Source of the DNA: Fragum whitleyi
Lineage: Eukaryota; Mollusca; Bivalvia; Cardiida; Cardiidae
Reading direction: 5' to 3'
DNA: 64,000 nt
Assembly: GCA_948146395.1 (NCBI GenBank)
Contig: OX411544.1
Location: 56,597,642-56,661,641 of the forward strand
Both the position numbers and the translations under genes were made by a program. Positions 42,801-47,163 of the stretch are shown here, piece after piece (the first letter of the stretch is position 1; each line of letters starts with the position of its first letter). The notes below the pieces were generated by a model, which saw nothing but the letters and a program-made list of their open reading frames with translations, did not search any database and was not told where the DNA came from.

Positions 42801-45800
42801 TTAATCCTGTCCGACTATTTGTCTCCCACCTTTGGGTCGATAATCGTAGTCCTATGAGGGATAGCAGCTGGAGGCTAGGAAAGTCATGGTAGTACTGGTT
42901 TAGGAAATACCAGGAATTCATTGTTGGGTTCTCCAGCCGCAGAGATATAACTTAAAGATTGTTGAAAGTGGTGTTAAACCCCATACAAAAAAAACCCCAC
43001 AGCATATTCATTATCAAAAATATAATCTTTGCAACAAGACGTAGGTGAATAACTTTCTTAGTTTATTGAAAAGCTGTAGTTCCCAAGTTTTTGTTCCCCA
43101 CCGAATCATCACAGTTAAACGGGTCACGTTGGCCTCCGATATTGGCCAGCTTTCATAGGCCTTACATGCTTTGAATCACTTTCTTTCCGCTAATATTTGT
43201 ATACCTAGAATCCTTGAAGTAGATCTAGACATTTTATATTTTTTTCTACAATTATTTTGCATACATGTACCTTTCAAATGAACATTTGATTGAATTTTGT
43301 TAAGATTGGGACCTTGAGAACAACTAAATTAAATTGTCGTTCAAAAAATCCAGAGTATTCATTTTAAAAAGGAAGTGATGTTTTATATCGTTTCAACCCT
43401 GTCGCCTTTTCTTTTTTTATGTCAAATGTGAAAATACAATGTGAGTATACAAAAAGGCTTGGTTCGAGCAAACTCGTCGATGTCATTCTTACTGCTGACA
43501 CCTGTATACCATGTAGATTAATATTTTATTTTCAGAATCATTGATTTATCAGCTAAATCTTCTCTTGGTAAACTAGGGACAAGTTATTCAAAAATGCCTT
43601 TCTCCTTTTAGTGAGTAATTGTGAATAAGCATTATTCAACAAACATTCACTAAACTTTTTTATAAATACTCGATTACAAGTAAAGGGTCTTTCGAGACAT
43701 TTTATCAGACAAGATTATGACGTCACTGTCTGGTTTTGAATGTAGTCCCCGCCCTTTATGACCTAGAGTCACGTAGCTCACTTATTCGAGCAGATCGTCA
43801 GGTTATGGGATATATTTTTTGAATTTCAAACGAAATAGCGGTCTTTCATTGGAGGAAAAAATAGGGCGATCGGTAAAACTAGTTAAGACTGTATTTCGGT
43901 ATTTTCGACCTCTCGATGTACCACACAGGTGAGATATGGATGTTTCAACAAATACCGAATTAAACATTTCAATTACTGGTTAAGCCTGTAATTCGGTATT
44001 TTCGAATTCTTGATGTACTACACAGGTGAGATAAGCATATTTCAACAAATACCGAAATACACATTGTTATATTGGTTTAGCATGTAATTCCGTCTTTTGG
44101 AATTCTTGATGTACTGCACAGGTGAGATATGCATATTTCATCAAATACCGAAATACACATTGTTAAAACAGGTTAAGACTGTATTTCGGTTTTTTCCACT
44201 TCTTGATGTACTACACATGTGAGGTATGCATATTTCATCAAATACCGTAATAGACATTGTTATAACTGTTTTAGACTGTATTTCGGCATTTTCAACTTGA
44301 TGTACTGCACAGGTGAGCTATGTTTATTTAATCAAATACCAAAATACACATTTTTATAACTTAATAGACTGTATTTCCGTATTTTCGAATTCTTGATGTA
44401 CTACACAGGTGAGATATTGATATTTCATCAAGTACCGAAATTTACAATGTTATAACTGGTTACGCTGTATTTCGATATTTTCAATTTCTTGATGTACAAC
44501 ACAGGTGAGATATGCATATTTCATCAAATACCGAAATAGATATTGTTAAAACTGTTTTCGACTGCATTTCGGCATTTGCAACTTGTTGTACTGCACAGGT
44601 TATATATGTATATCTAATCAAATACCGAAATAGACATTGTTATAACTGTTTTAGACTGTATTTCGGCATTTGCAACTTGATGTACTACACAGGTGAGTTA
44701 TACAAATTTCATCAAATACCGAAATACACATTTTTATAACTGGTTTAGGCTATATTTCGGTATTTTCGAATTTCTTGATGTACTAAACAGGCGAGATATG
44801 CATATTTCATCAAATACCAAAATAGACATTGTTATGACTGGTTTAGGCTGTATTTCGGTATTTTTCACTTCTTGATGTGCTACACAGGTGAGATATACAT
44901 ATTTCATAAAATACCGAAATAGACATTATTATAACTGGTTTAGACTGTATTTCGGTATTTTTCACTCCTTGATGTACTACACAGGTGAGATATGCAAATT
45001 TCATAAAATACCGAAAAGACATTGTTATTACTGTTTTAGACTGTATTTCGGTATTTTCGACTTCTTGATGAACTAAACAGGTTAGAAATGCATATTTCAT
45101 AAAATACGGAAATTGACATTCTAATAACTAGTAAATATTGAATTTCTGTATTTTCGACTCCTTGATGTACTACACAGGTGAATGCATATTGCATCAAATA
45201 CCGAAACAGACATTGTAATAACTGGTTTAGGCTGTCTTTCGGTATTTTCCATTTCTTGATGTACTACACATGTGAGATATGCATATTTCATCAAATACCG
45301 AAGTAAACATTGTTAAGACTGGTTTAGGCTGTACATGTATTTCGATATTTTCCACTTCTTGATGTTCTAAGCAGGTGAGATATGCATAATTCATAAAATA
45401 CCGAAATAGACATTGTTATAACTGTTTTAGACTGTATTTCGGCATTTGCAACTTGATGTACTACACAGGTGAGATATGCATATTTCATCAAATACCGAAA
45501 TAGACATTGTTATAACTGTTTTAGACTGTATTTCGGCATTTGCAACTTGATGTACTAAACAGGCGAGATATGCATATTTCATCAAATACCGAAATAGACA
45601 TTGTTATGACTGGTTTAGGCTGTATTTCGGTATTTTCCATTTCTTGATGTACTACACAGGTGAGATATGCATATTTCATCAAATACCGAAAAAGACATTG
45701 TTATTACTGGTTTGGACTGTATTTCTGGAATTTCGTCTTCTTGATGTACTACACAGGTGAGATATGCATATGTCATCAAATACCGAAATAGACATTTTAA

Positions 45801-46731
45801 TAACTAGTTAAGACTGTATTTCGGTATTTTCGACTTCTGAATGTACTACACAGGAGAGTTATGGATATTTCATCAAATACCGAAATAGACATTTTTTAAA
45901 CTGGCTAAGACTGTATTTCCGTATTTTCCACTTCTTCGTGTACTACACAGGTGAGATATTCATCAAATACCGAAATACACATTGTTATAACTGTTTGGAC
46001 TGTATTTCGGTATTTTCGACTTCTTGGTGTACTAAACAGGTTAGATATGCATATGTCTGAAATACACATTTTTAACACCTGTTTAGGCTGTATTAAGGTA
46101 TTTTCGAGTTTTTGATGTACTATCTTTGTGCGTTCTGCATACTTAACGAATACCGAAATACACTTTTTTCGGATACTTGTTAAGAACTTTTTTACAGTTA
46201 TTCCAGTTTCGCGCTCGGCATTGCCATCATATAAAAGTTTCATCACAAAGATAGAAGATATTTATCTCTTTTCTTCCTTAATATTTTTCCTATTTCGGTA
46301 GATTTTAGGTGTATTTCGGTGTATTTTGGTATATTTCGGTCTATTTCGGTATTCATGTCTATTTCGGTATTTCCATACACCGGTTTTTTTTCTTTGCAAC
46401 CTGCACCACTCCGTTGTTATAGAAAACATGAATGATCACCTAGCACATGGTTTAGGAAAAACCATTAGGATATGCTATGATGGATCTCGAGCTATCATCT
46501 TGTCGTCAAGAACGCACAAAAGAGTGTTTGACCAAATGATCAACCAAAATATGTGGGTGGGGTAAAGGGAAACAAATCTTTGAACTTGTTACAAGACTTT
46601 GTTTAACTGACAGCTGAACTTACGTCGTCTGGTACGGGTTCGTCTTTCCAGAAACCTGGCTCGGGTAAAGAAAATGCTGTTCTTAAAGCAATTGCAAAAA
46701 TAAACAAGCGAAAACTATTTTCTGGTTCCAT
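717..46731 (-). CDS. TMEM87: TMEM87A/B-like seven-transmembrane GOLD-domain protein (13 exons, 3' end missing)
   Basis: TMEM87A/B proteins (GOST family; also described as Elkin1 or GolpHCat) have a signal peptide, a luminal GOLD-like domain and seven membrane helices, act mainly in the Golgi, and have been linked to mechanosensitive or cation conductance. Thirteen exons on the minus strand join in frame to 1435 coding bases (about 478 residues): signal peptide, luminal domain with a Ser/Thr/Ala-rich low-complexity insert (exon 6), then helices 1-5 and part of 6. Family hallmarks I recognise are [50 protein letters not shown] joined to IF, and [19 protein letters not shown]. Exons for the rest of helix 6, helix 7 and the cytoplasmic tail lie beyond base 1. 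Intron 1 is about 29.4 kb and full of mobile elements. The identity is from remembered family sequence, not a database search. Confidence 0.93.
826..1938 (-). other. TMEM87: U12-type AT-AC intron of TMEM87 (1113 bp)
   Basis: On the minus strand the intron starts ATATCCTTTTT, carries TTCCTTAAC at 844-836 (exact U12 branch-site consensus) and ends TTTCAC, with the branch adenosine about 11-12 nt from the splice site. All three match minor-spliceosome AT-AC introns, and the join restores a conserved protein sequence. A palindromic MITE (about 1660-1840) sits inside. Confidence 0.93.
1660..1840. mobile_element. Palindromic MITE (about 175 bp)
   Basis: Two arms of about 80 bases face each other around GACGAG near 1747: one starts ACAGATAGAGGGGGTATT, the other ends AATACCCCCTCTTATCTGT. 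Half-copies occur at 10815-10905 and 11215-11242, next to TMEM87 exon 6. No coding capacity. Confidence 0.8.
1939..2016 (-). CDS. TMEM87: TMEM87 exon 12 (helix 5), U12-type donor
   Basis: Acceptor TATTTTCAG precedes 2016. The 26 codons end [11 protein letters not shown] exactly at the start of ATATCCTT, the U12 AT-AC donor consensus. Reading through gives a non-family tail ([13 protein letters not shown]), while splicing to 825 restores CWWIF as in other TMEM87 proteins. A SINE begins about 44 bases upstream of the acceptor. Confidence 0.95.
2060..2350 (+). mobile_element. SINE-A copy (tRNA-derived)
   Basis: The head reads like a tRNA with A box (ATTAGCTCTGTTGGTA) and B box (GGGTTCAATTCC); the body continues to about 2350. 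Copies occur at 17530-17817 and 38530-38808 (both minus). A long, tRNA-unlike insertion in the anticodon region and the shared non-tRNA body show a SINE, not a tRNA gene. Confidence 0.85.
2590..2905. repeat. Repeat remnant with GACAGACAGA tail
   Basis: Non-coding, ending in two 24-bp direct repeats (about 2820-2870, GATTGATAGACAGACTGGGT) and a CCTCTTCTACTTTGTAGGAG hairpin. The same type of tail (GACAGACAGAC, then a CTTC...GAAG hairpin, then GGGGCATAA) occurs at 8895-8972 and 15150-15215, so this is one dispersed family. Confidence 0.5.
3054..4610 (-). mobile_element. Tandem-core element A (about 146-bp units)
   Basis: About nine copies of a roughly 146-bp unit containing GATTTGACCCTGTGACCTAG. 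Its low-coordinate end is ACAAGAGGGCCATAGTGGCC (hairpin), its high-coordinate end the palindrome AGCTCACCTTGAGCAC...GTGCTCAGGTGAGCT, preceded by GGACGGACG. The 60668-62077 element shares both termini but has an unrelated core. The layout fits non-autonomous Helitron/Helentron-like (HINE, Pearl-type) elements of bivalves; that class is inferred. Confidence 0.82.
4817..4910 (-). CDS. TMEM87: TMEM87 exon 11 (helix 4)
   Basis: Acceptor CTCCTTTTCAG precedes 4910 and donor GTAGGT follows 4817. Its first base completes the AAA codon, giving VKPRLG, the family motif after helix 3; helix 4 follows ([18 protein letters not shown]). Confidence 0.95.
5139..5243. mobile_element. Hairpin MITE with 8-bp direct flanks
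   Basis: Arms of about 35 bases (ATAGGGGTCCAAAATTA ... TAATTTTGGACCCCTAT) with few mismatches, loop about 18 nt. The 8-mer ATGCTCCA occurs at 5139-5146 and 5236-5243, as expected for a target duplication of hAT type. Lies in TMEM87 intron 10. Confidence 0.7.
5343..5450. repeat. Dispersed repeat (AGTAATGAACTTTAACAGTG family)
   Basis: Shares GGTAGTGGAC, TTCAGAAGTAATGAACTT and CCGAGG words with 12085-12215 (where the arm is followed by a palindrome) and with 31760-31840 (reverse orientation). Small non-coding MITE-like family. A separate hairpin with TAAGTGCCTAT/ATAGGCACTTA arms lies at about 5644-5700. Confidence 0.55.
5819..5984 (-). CDS. TMEM87: TMEM87 exon 10 (helices 2-3)
   Basis: Acceptor TTCTCTTGTAG precedes 5984 and donor GTAAGT follows 5819. 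It encodes [18 protein letters not shown], then the loop and [19 protein letters not shown]. Both halves are strongly conserved in TMEM87A/B. The plus-strand open frame here (5708-6040) is only an antisense shadow. Confidence 0.96.
5985..6780 (-). other. TMEM87 intron 9
   Basis: No exon visible. About 6325-6375 matches, in reverse orientation, a repeat at 62860-62905 (shared AAATTCAAAGAAACAGGG). The rest is AT-rich and unrecognised. Confidence 0.5.
6781..6901 (-). CDS. TMEM87: TMEM87 exon 9 (helices 1-2)
   Basis: Acceptor TTGTATAG precedes 6901 and donor GTAGTG follows 6781. The 40 codons hold the rest of helix 1 and the family signature [18 protein letters not shown]; the split glycine codon is completed in exon 10. 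Confidence 0.95.
7293..7354 (-). CDS. TMEM87: TMEM87 exon 8 (junction into helix 1)
   Basis: Acceptor TTTACAG precedes 7354 and donor GTGAGT follows 7293. It encodes [20 protein letters not shown], the linker and start of helix 1. A second CAG six bases further on is also in frame, so two isoforms differing by two residues are possible. Confidence 0.88.
7355..9158 (-). other. TMEM87 intron 7
   Basis: Holds a 3' fragment of SINE-B (about 7426-7560), a perfect 21-bp-arm hairpin (8101-8148), a repeat shared with 62690-62860 (about 8600-8820) and a GACAGACAGAC-tailed repeat end (8895-8972). No coding exon seen. Confidence 0.6.
8101..8148. repeat. Perfect hairpin, 21-bp arms
   Basis: GAAACAGTTGTAACTGCCTA and its exact reverse complement are separated by a 6-nt loop; CAGTG/CACTG extend the pairing beyond one gap. 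Probably a small MITE remnant; the loop edge (TGCCTAT...ATAGGCA) resembles the hairpin at 5644-5700. Confidence 0.8.
9159..9255 (-). CDS. TMEM87: TMEM87 exon 7 (last luminal strands)
   Basis: Acceptor TTTCAG precedes 9255 and donor GTATGG follows 9159. The 97 bases encode [20 protein letters not shown] and 12 more residues, plus one base. The W-x-x-[AG]-x-Y-[IV]-F-I-[VL] pattern matches the final GOLD-domain strand of TMEM87. Confidence 0.88.
9256..10919 (-). other. TMEM87 intron 6
   Basis: Besides SINE-B and a MITE fragment, it contains two direct copies of GTCAATTCGACCC (about 10211 and 10414) and one arm of the palindromic MITE (10815-10905), 15 bases from the exon 6 donor. No other exon recognised. 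Confidence 0.55.
9570..9832 (-). mobile_element. SINE-B copy
   Basis: Starts with (TTTG)n tail sequence and ends with the reverse of a tRNA-like head (CCATTATAGTGCAGTGGTAG on the minus strand). Body words such as GAGTACCTAACAATGGATTC match the other SINE-B copies. A piggyBac-type MITE fragment (about 9835-9920, ending GCATGACAAGGGTTAA) abuts it. Confidence 0.8.
10920..11171 (-). CDS. TMEM87: TMEM87 exon 6 (low-complexity luminal insert)
   Basis: Acceptor ATATCATTACAG precedes 11171 and donor GTAAAA follows 10920. The 84 codons are phase 0 at both ends and rich in Ser, Thr, Ala, Gly, Asp and Lys, with a basic patch AARRKRED. The vertebrate luminal loop is variable here, so this is probably a disordered insert. 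Arms of a palindromic MITE lie close on both sides (10815-10905 and 11215-11242), and a decayed copy of the exon's 5' half sits at about 11535-11660, so the exon may have been duplicated or moved by a transposon. Confidence 0.78.
11172..12288 (-). other. TMEM87 intron 5
   Basis: Contains a MITE arm fragment (11215-11242), the decayed exon 6 copy, and a palindromic repeat (12085-12215) whose arms AGGTTTCCTAATGA/TCATTAGGAAACCT face each other near 12178. No further exon seen. Confidence 0.55.
11535..11660 (-). pseudogene. Decayed duplicate of TMEM87 exon 6 (5' half)
   Basis: On the minus strand it repeats, with substitutions and indels, the start of exon 6 (GGGTTAGA-GATG, then GAGGGGTCATCTCAAAATG, then ACTAGTGCCAC). 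The frame is broken and the acceptor CAG is lost. Upstream copy of the exon in intron 5. Confidence 0.7.
12289..12336 (-). CDS. TMEM87: TMEM87 exon 5 (48-nt microexon)
   Basis: Sixteen codons ([16 protein letters not shown]) lie between acceptor TTTATTTTCAG and donor GTGAGT, both phase 0. Low-complexity luminal linker. It is small enough to be skipped without changing frame. Confidence 0.7.
12494..12731 (+). mobile_element. Element G fragment (ACAAGAG terminus)
   Basis: Begins ACAAGAGCACC and forms an AGCACC...GGTGCT hairpin, like the termini of elements A-D, but is cut by element C1 at about 12732. Contains CATGCAAAGTTTCAAGAAG, a phrase typical of these element cores. Confidence 0.5.
12732..14440 (+). 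mobile_element. Tandem-core element C, copy 1 (166-169-bp units)
   Basis: Starts CAACAGAGCTTCGCAGAGCG and contains seven to eight units with TAGTTTCAGCTCATT, spaced 166-169 bp (13311, 13477, 13646, 13813, 13982, 14151, 14320). It ends GGACGGACAGACAGATGGAC, then TTCCGGCGTATAAAA. Second copy at 18880-20246. Non-coding. Confidence 0.85.
14664..14801 (-). CDS. TMEM87: TMEM87 exon 4
   Basis: Acceptor TTGTTTTGTAG precedes 14801. The 138 bases encode 46 residues beginning [13 protein letters not shown] and ending QTINLP. The donor GTATTT is weak but keeps phase 0. This is the variable luminal domain, so the call rests on splice sites, frame and neighbours more than on sequence identity. Confidence 0.8.
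14802..16146 (-). other. TMEM87 intron 3
   Basis: Contains the tail of a dispersed repeat (15150-15215, AAGCAATGTACCCCCTCTTC) and element D. The remainder (14820-15150) is unrecognised AT-rich sequence. Confidence 0.55.
15332..16137 (+). mobile_element. Tandem-core element D (about 153-156-bp units)
   Basis: Starts ACAAGAGCCATGTCGGACAT (GCCATGTC/GACATGGC hairpin), then CCCCCCGCCGAG. It has four units beginning AAATCTAAGT (15591, 15747, 15900 and a first partial one), and ends GGAAGGACGGACGGA, then a CCCC...GGGG end. Same modular plan as A-C and E. Confidence 0.82.
16147..16250 (-). CDS. TMEM87: TMEM87 exon 3
   Basis: Acceptor TTATGTTACAG ends at 16251 and donor GTAATA begins at 16146. The 104 bases complete the split codon and encode 34 residues with [11 protein letters not shown], matching the luminal N-[IV]-x-W-x-L-[KR]-[NS]-x-x-C motif of the family. 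A 45-bp exact copy of its interior lies in intron 2 at 16302-16346. Confidence 0.9.
16251..17149 (-). other. TMEM87 intron 2
   Basis: Holds the 45-bp exon 3 copy and a hairpin at about 16972-17008 (arms CACAACTACAGCTT/AAGCTGTAGTTATG). A 105-codon plus-strand frame over the hairpin (16824-17141) has no recognisable domain. Confidence 0.5.
16302..16346 (-). repeat. 45-bp exact copy of part of exon 3
   Basis: Bases 16302-16346 equal 16183-16227 (within TMEM87 exon 3) base for base. The flanks differ, so it is a small local duplication into intron 2, probably recent. Confidence 0.9.
17150..17207 (-). CDS. TMEM87: TMEM87 exon 2
   Basis: Acceptor TATGTTTCAG precedes 17207 and donor GTAAGT follows 17150. 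The 58 bases encode [19 protein letters not shown] plus one base of a split codon. The F-x-K-x-[LM]-[FY]-[RK]-[ND]-T pattern matches the first luminal strand of TMEM87. Confidence 0.85.
17530..17817 (-). mobile_element. SINE-A copy
   Basis: The minus-strand head AGCCCGATTAGCTCAGTCAG carries an A box; the B box (GGTTTGATTCC) and the family body follow. Lies in TMEM87 intron 1. Confidence 0.85.
18653..20290 (+). mobile_element. SINE-B copy split by an insertion
   Basis: The head resembles tRNA-Asp: A box TAGCGCAGTCGGTAG, anticodon loop CTGTCAA (GTC), B box GGGTTCGATCTCC. The body runs to 18879, is interrupted by element C copy 2, and its tail resumes at 20247 (AATGTTGAAAGCAGCGTAAA), matching 51195-51240. 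The nested order dates element C2 after the SINE. Confidence 0.85.
18880..20246 (+). mobile_element. Tandem-core element C, copy 2
   Basis: Begins CAAGAGCTTCGCAGAG and ends GGCGTATAAAA, with GGGACAGACGGACGGACG before the end. It has about seven diverged units of the same core as 12732-14440. It sits precisely in the tail of a SINE-B, so both boundaries are known to within a few bases and no clear target duplication is seen. Confidence 0.85.
20291..20775. other. Unrecognised intronic sequence
   Basis: After a short (ATCA)n tail of the SINE nothing is recognisable: no open frame, repeat or RNA gene. Confidence 0.5.
20776..22545 (+). mobile_element. Tandem-core element E with exact 168-bp units
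   Basis: Left end TATCCCCCGCCGAACAAATT; right end GAAAAATTTTTTCGGCGGGG closes a hairpin with a poly-C run, and the two ends are inverted repeats (TATCCCCCGCCGAA). TAGCGCGG recurs at 21130, 21298, 21466, 21634, 21802, 21970, 22138 and 22306, exactly 168 bp apart, with near-identical units. A GGACGGACGGAAGG run precedes the right end. Confidence 0.88.
22546..25732. other. TMEM87 intron 1, mostly unrecognised
   Basis: No convincing exon. About 22914-23578 may be a MITE-like repeat: its ends (AAGTCCCAGTCCCACTG and, reversed, AAGGCCCAGTTGCGTTG) are imperfect inverted repeats and its interior is rich in GCGTGA and CACGCA words. The rest is AT-rich; the short frames at 24346-24753 match nothing I know. 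Confidence 0.45.
25875..29098 (-). pseudogene. LINE ORF2 (endonuclease-reverse transcriptase), 3 stops and 1 frameshift
   Basis: ORF2 nicks target DNA and reverse-transcribes the element RNA. The endonuclease half (from the 29098 frame; first ATG at 29050) shows TNANN, SEIY (E163), GDFNMPD (273-279) and SDH (349-351). The RT half shows [39 protein letters not shown] and FADD, all canonical. Both halves and the first C-terminal part are in one frame, separated only by TGA at 27928-27926, TGA at 27805-27803 and TAG at 26491-26489. A frameshift near 26150-26175 moves the final CR1-type segment. Probably dead, but not old enough to lose its motifs. Confidence 0.9.
29001..30071 (-). CDS. LINE ORF1 protein (PHD finger, coiled coil, RRM-like)
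   Basis: 356 residues, uninterrupted. Residues 1-67 are basic then Ser/Asp-rich. A PHD-type zinc finger spans about 68-120 (C68, C71, C83/C84, C87, H89, C92, C95, C117, C120). A short coiled coil follows at about 130-157 ([16 protein letters not shown]). About 175-285 resembles the RNA-binding part of LINE ORF1 proteins, with basic [14 protein letters not shown] after it. ORF1 proteins bind element RNA in the ribonucleoprotein particle. The start is ATG at 30071; the end overlaps the ORF2 region by roughly 50-100 bases in another frame. Confidence 0.88.
   Translation of the reverse strand: MQPKAPKNVKTPAGKNRSKGRNDDHNYTNSASKTAKKGKYTLDSSHDVENSESSSDESTASNDKSEPCHSCNKTIAKSSNGVCCNFCDHWYCLPCSKLKKVVYQALSESPDSLMWFCSSCLTAFPGVKKMMVKVTSLEDKITNLDNRVSNIEKSSSSTGNIEDIVKQELNEIRDIEDRKMNLVCFNIPECENEDAVVRKDPDTKFLHELIEDDLKLGDKNIEIEDVIRLGKRSDQSNRDRHVRPLRFRVKKFDHKREILQANTSLRRHEQEFKRKIYISPDLTKKQRADQYKLREELRYRKNVLHEENVKISKGRIVNTNSPSTSGATGREFRKRTFVNSNAGKGPVPEAPPFRSA
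30442..32370 (+). repeat. Left inverted arm of the foldback element
   Basis: Order: terminal TACCGAAATA words (30455-30545), a unique segment (30545-30670), about ten units of 97-100 bp (30670-31660; each has GGTATTTGATGAAATATGCA and CACCTGTGTAGTACATCAAG), an insertion with a dispersed repeat (31660-32020), then a unique segment (32020-32370) that is reversed at 41670-41985. Confidence 0.85.
32371..33890 (+). repeat. Inner array of CGGTATTT units with closing hairpin at 34061-34085
   Basis: A more diverged run of the same units as the left arm, same orientation, ending at about 33890. It is followed by CACGGACGCGCGGACTAACG and a GCTCCATTGGAGC hairpin (34064-34076). That GGAC-plus-hairpin end resembles the tandem-core elements elsewhere in the window. 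Confidence 0.7.
34684..34998 (-). CDS. Unrecognised small ORF or first exon inside the foldback element
   Basis: 104 codons from ATG. A possible donor (TTG|GTAAGG) lies near 34697-34702, so only about 98 codons may be coding. The product is hydrophobic and Leu/Phe/Ser-rich with no motif I recognise. Its position downstream of the 35294-35362 shared segment (minus strand) is similar to that of the SWIM gene in the 8.7 kb element. It could be chance. Confidence 0.2.
   Translation of the reverse strand: MAFSTYSLLFRLLSLSFNEHLISFNSIPSSIRKCALLPFALLLIFTRLEENYVINLIPYFSQDLLELKFKSAFDKVLHAAYAQAELTLLRCDLHTSFSLVRALC
37705..37904. other. Assembly gap (200 N)
   Basis: A run of exactly 200 N, probably a scaffold gap of arbitrary size. 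The open frame read through it (37508-37990) is meaningless. Confidence 1.
38118..38171. repeat. Palindrome with about 26-bp arms
   Basis: AATAAGTCC..AGTATCCCTATCTA faces TAGATAGGGGTACT..GGACTTATT around a 1-3 nt loop. A second hairpin, CAGAGGAGGTT/AACCTCCTCTG, is at 38309-38344. Function unknown. Confidence 0.75.
38530..38808 (-). mobile_element. SINE-A copy
   Basis: The minus-strand head AGCCCGATTAGCTCAGTTGG and B box GGGTTCGGTTCCC are the least decayed of the three SINE-A copies. Inserted in the interior of the foldback element. Confidence 0.88.
38809..41669. other. Unrecognised AT-rich sequence
   Basis: No gene, RNA or known repeat. Short frames at 39544-39789, 39977-40214 and 41400-41672 have no domain and random-looking composition. 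Confidence 0.5.
42321..43876. mobile_element. 1.56 kb insertion in the right arm, with a terminal palindrome
   Basis: It splits one 97-bp unit between TTGTTAT and AACTAGTTAAG. Just inside its left end lies a palindrome with about 37-bp arms (42328-42364 and 42388-42424: TTATAGTTCAT, CTGACAATTTAC). GTTTTACCGATCG..TATTTTTTC (42427-42451) is inverted at 43855-43879. A SINE-B sits inside. No coding frame; probably a non-autonomous DNA element, family unknown. Confidence 0.6.
42738..43005 (+). mobile_element. SINE-B copy
   Basis: Starts with A box GCGCAGTGGTAGCGAG and B box GGGTTTGATCCCC. The body ends ATTGTTGAAAGTGGTGTTAA and an A-rich tail. One of the better preserved copies. Confidence 0.88.
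46624..46731 (-). CDS. TMEM87: TMEM87 exon 1 (signal peptide)
   Basis: The ATG at 46731 sits in a good context (GCCGAAATGG). It opens 36 codons: a short charged start, a hydrophobic core ([10 protein letters not shown]), then [15 protein letters not shown]. The donor GTAAGT follows at 46623-46618, phase 0. Joined to exon 2 it gives a W-x-x-x-P-x-P...Y-x-F pattern like the start of mature TMEM87. The link across a 29 kb intron is inferred; similarity and phase support it but a transcript would settle it. Confidence 0.75.
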
Positions 46732-47040
46732 TTCGGCTTGTTTTGACAGTTGCTCCTTGAGGAACGTCGGTCCGAAAATGAAACGTGGAAAAAGAATTGA
46801 TTTCAATGAAAAATCAGAGTTAAGCCTGAATAAATCTTTTTCTAAATGGAGAATAAAATGCATTATAAATCATCGACAAATCTAAATTGATTTTAATTTC
46901 TATCAGAATATTGACCAATGGGCTTGCCGACTTTATGTTCTTCCATTCCGAGACTTCAACATGTCTGCGCCCTTGATCTGACAGAAAAACAATTATTTTC
47001 AAACACGTCATCGTTCGAATTTATCGGTTTAAAATAAACA
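46732..47040. promoter_or_regulatory. Probable shared promoter between TMEM87 and a divergent transcript
   Basis: 309 bp separate the TMEM87 ATG (minus) from the ATG at 47041 (plus). No TATA box stands out on either side. The head-to-head layout is inferred from the two candidate first exons; no transcription evidence is available. Confidence 0.35.
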
Positions 47041-47163
47041 ATGATCCGTTACATACTCATTTGGTTTGCATTTAGAGTTGATGCAGGCTTTAATCCATTC
47101 ATTGACAACGAACTTTACAGCATCAACTGGGCTGGTCCAACTGACTTGGAAAAACTGAAAGGG
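47041..47163 (+). CDS. Candidate first exon of a divergent gene (possible ERLEC1-like lectin)
   Basis: 41 codons from ATG to a donor-like GGG|GTAACT, phase 0. Residues 1-15 (MIRYILIWFAFRVDA) could be a short signal peptide. The following DNELYSINWAGPTDL resembles the N-terminus of the mature ER lectin ERLEC1 (a DD-x-x-[FY]-x-[VI]-N-W-x-G pattern, recalled from the human protein). The rest of such a gene would lie beyond the 8.7 kb transposon and is not seen. The match is short; it may be chance. Confidence 0.35.

Larger units (their letters stand above)
30442..46382. mobile_element. 15.9 kb foldback-type element with long tandem-repeat inverted termini
   Basis: The first about 1.9 kb and the last about 4.7 kb (less a 1.56 kb insertion) are inverted copies. 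Ends align base for base: GGGTGCGTGGAATTGCCGAA on the left against CGGTGTATGGAAATACCGAA reversed from the right; about 30540-30670 then matches 46150-46280 reversed at roughly 95% by eye. A 9-bp GTTTTTTTT lies just outside both ends (30433-30441, 46383-46391). Arms are mostly arrays of about 97-bp units. Long inverted repeats built of tandem units plus a 9-bp duplication are features of Foldback/Mutator-type elements. Alternative: two separate insertions in opposite orientation. No transposase is recognised inside, and a 200-base gap is present. Confidence 0.7.
41670..46382 (-). repeat. Right inverted arm of the foldback element
   Basis: Reverse-complement counterpart of the left arm: unique segment 41670-41985, units 41990-42320, a 1.56 kb insertion, units 43877-46130 (about 24 copies, spacing mostly 94-97 bp), and the unique terminal segment to 46382. 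Each unit carries TGTATTTCGGTATTT and, about 75 bases on, its reverse complement, so each can form a hairpin. Confidence 0.85.

Noticed and set aside
30671..46130. Spaced repeats that could suggest a CRISPR array
   Set aside because: Units are degenerate, contiguous about 97-bp tandem repeats with no unique spacers, in a eukaryotic genome.
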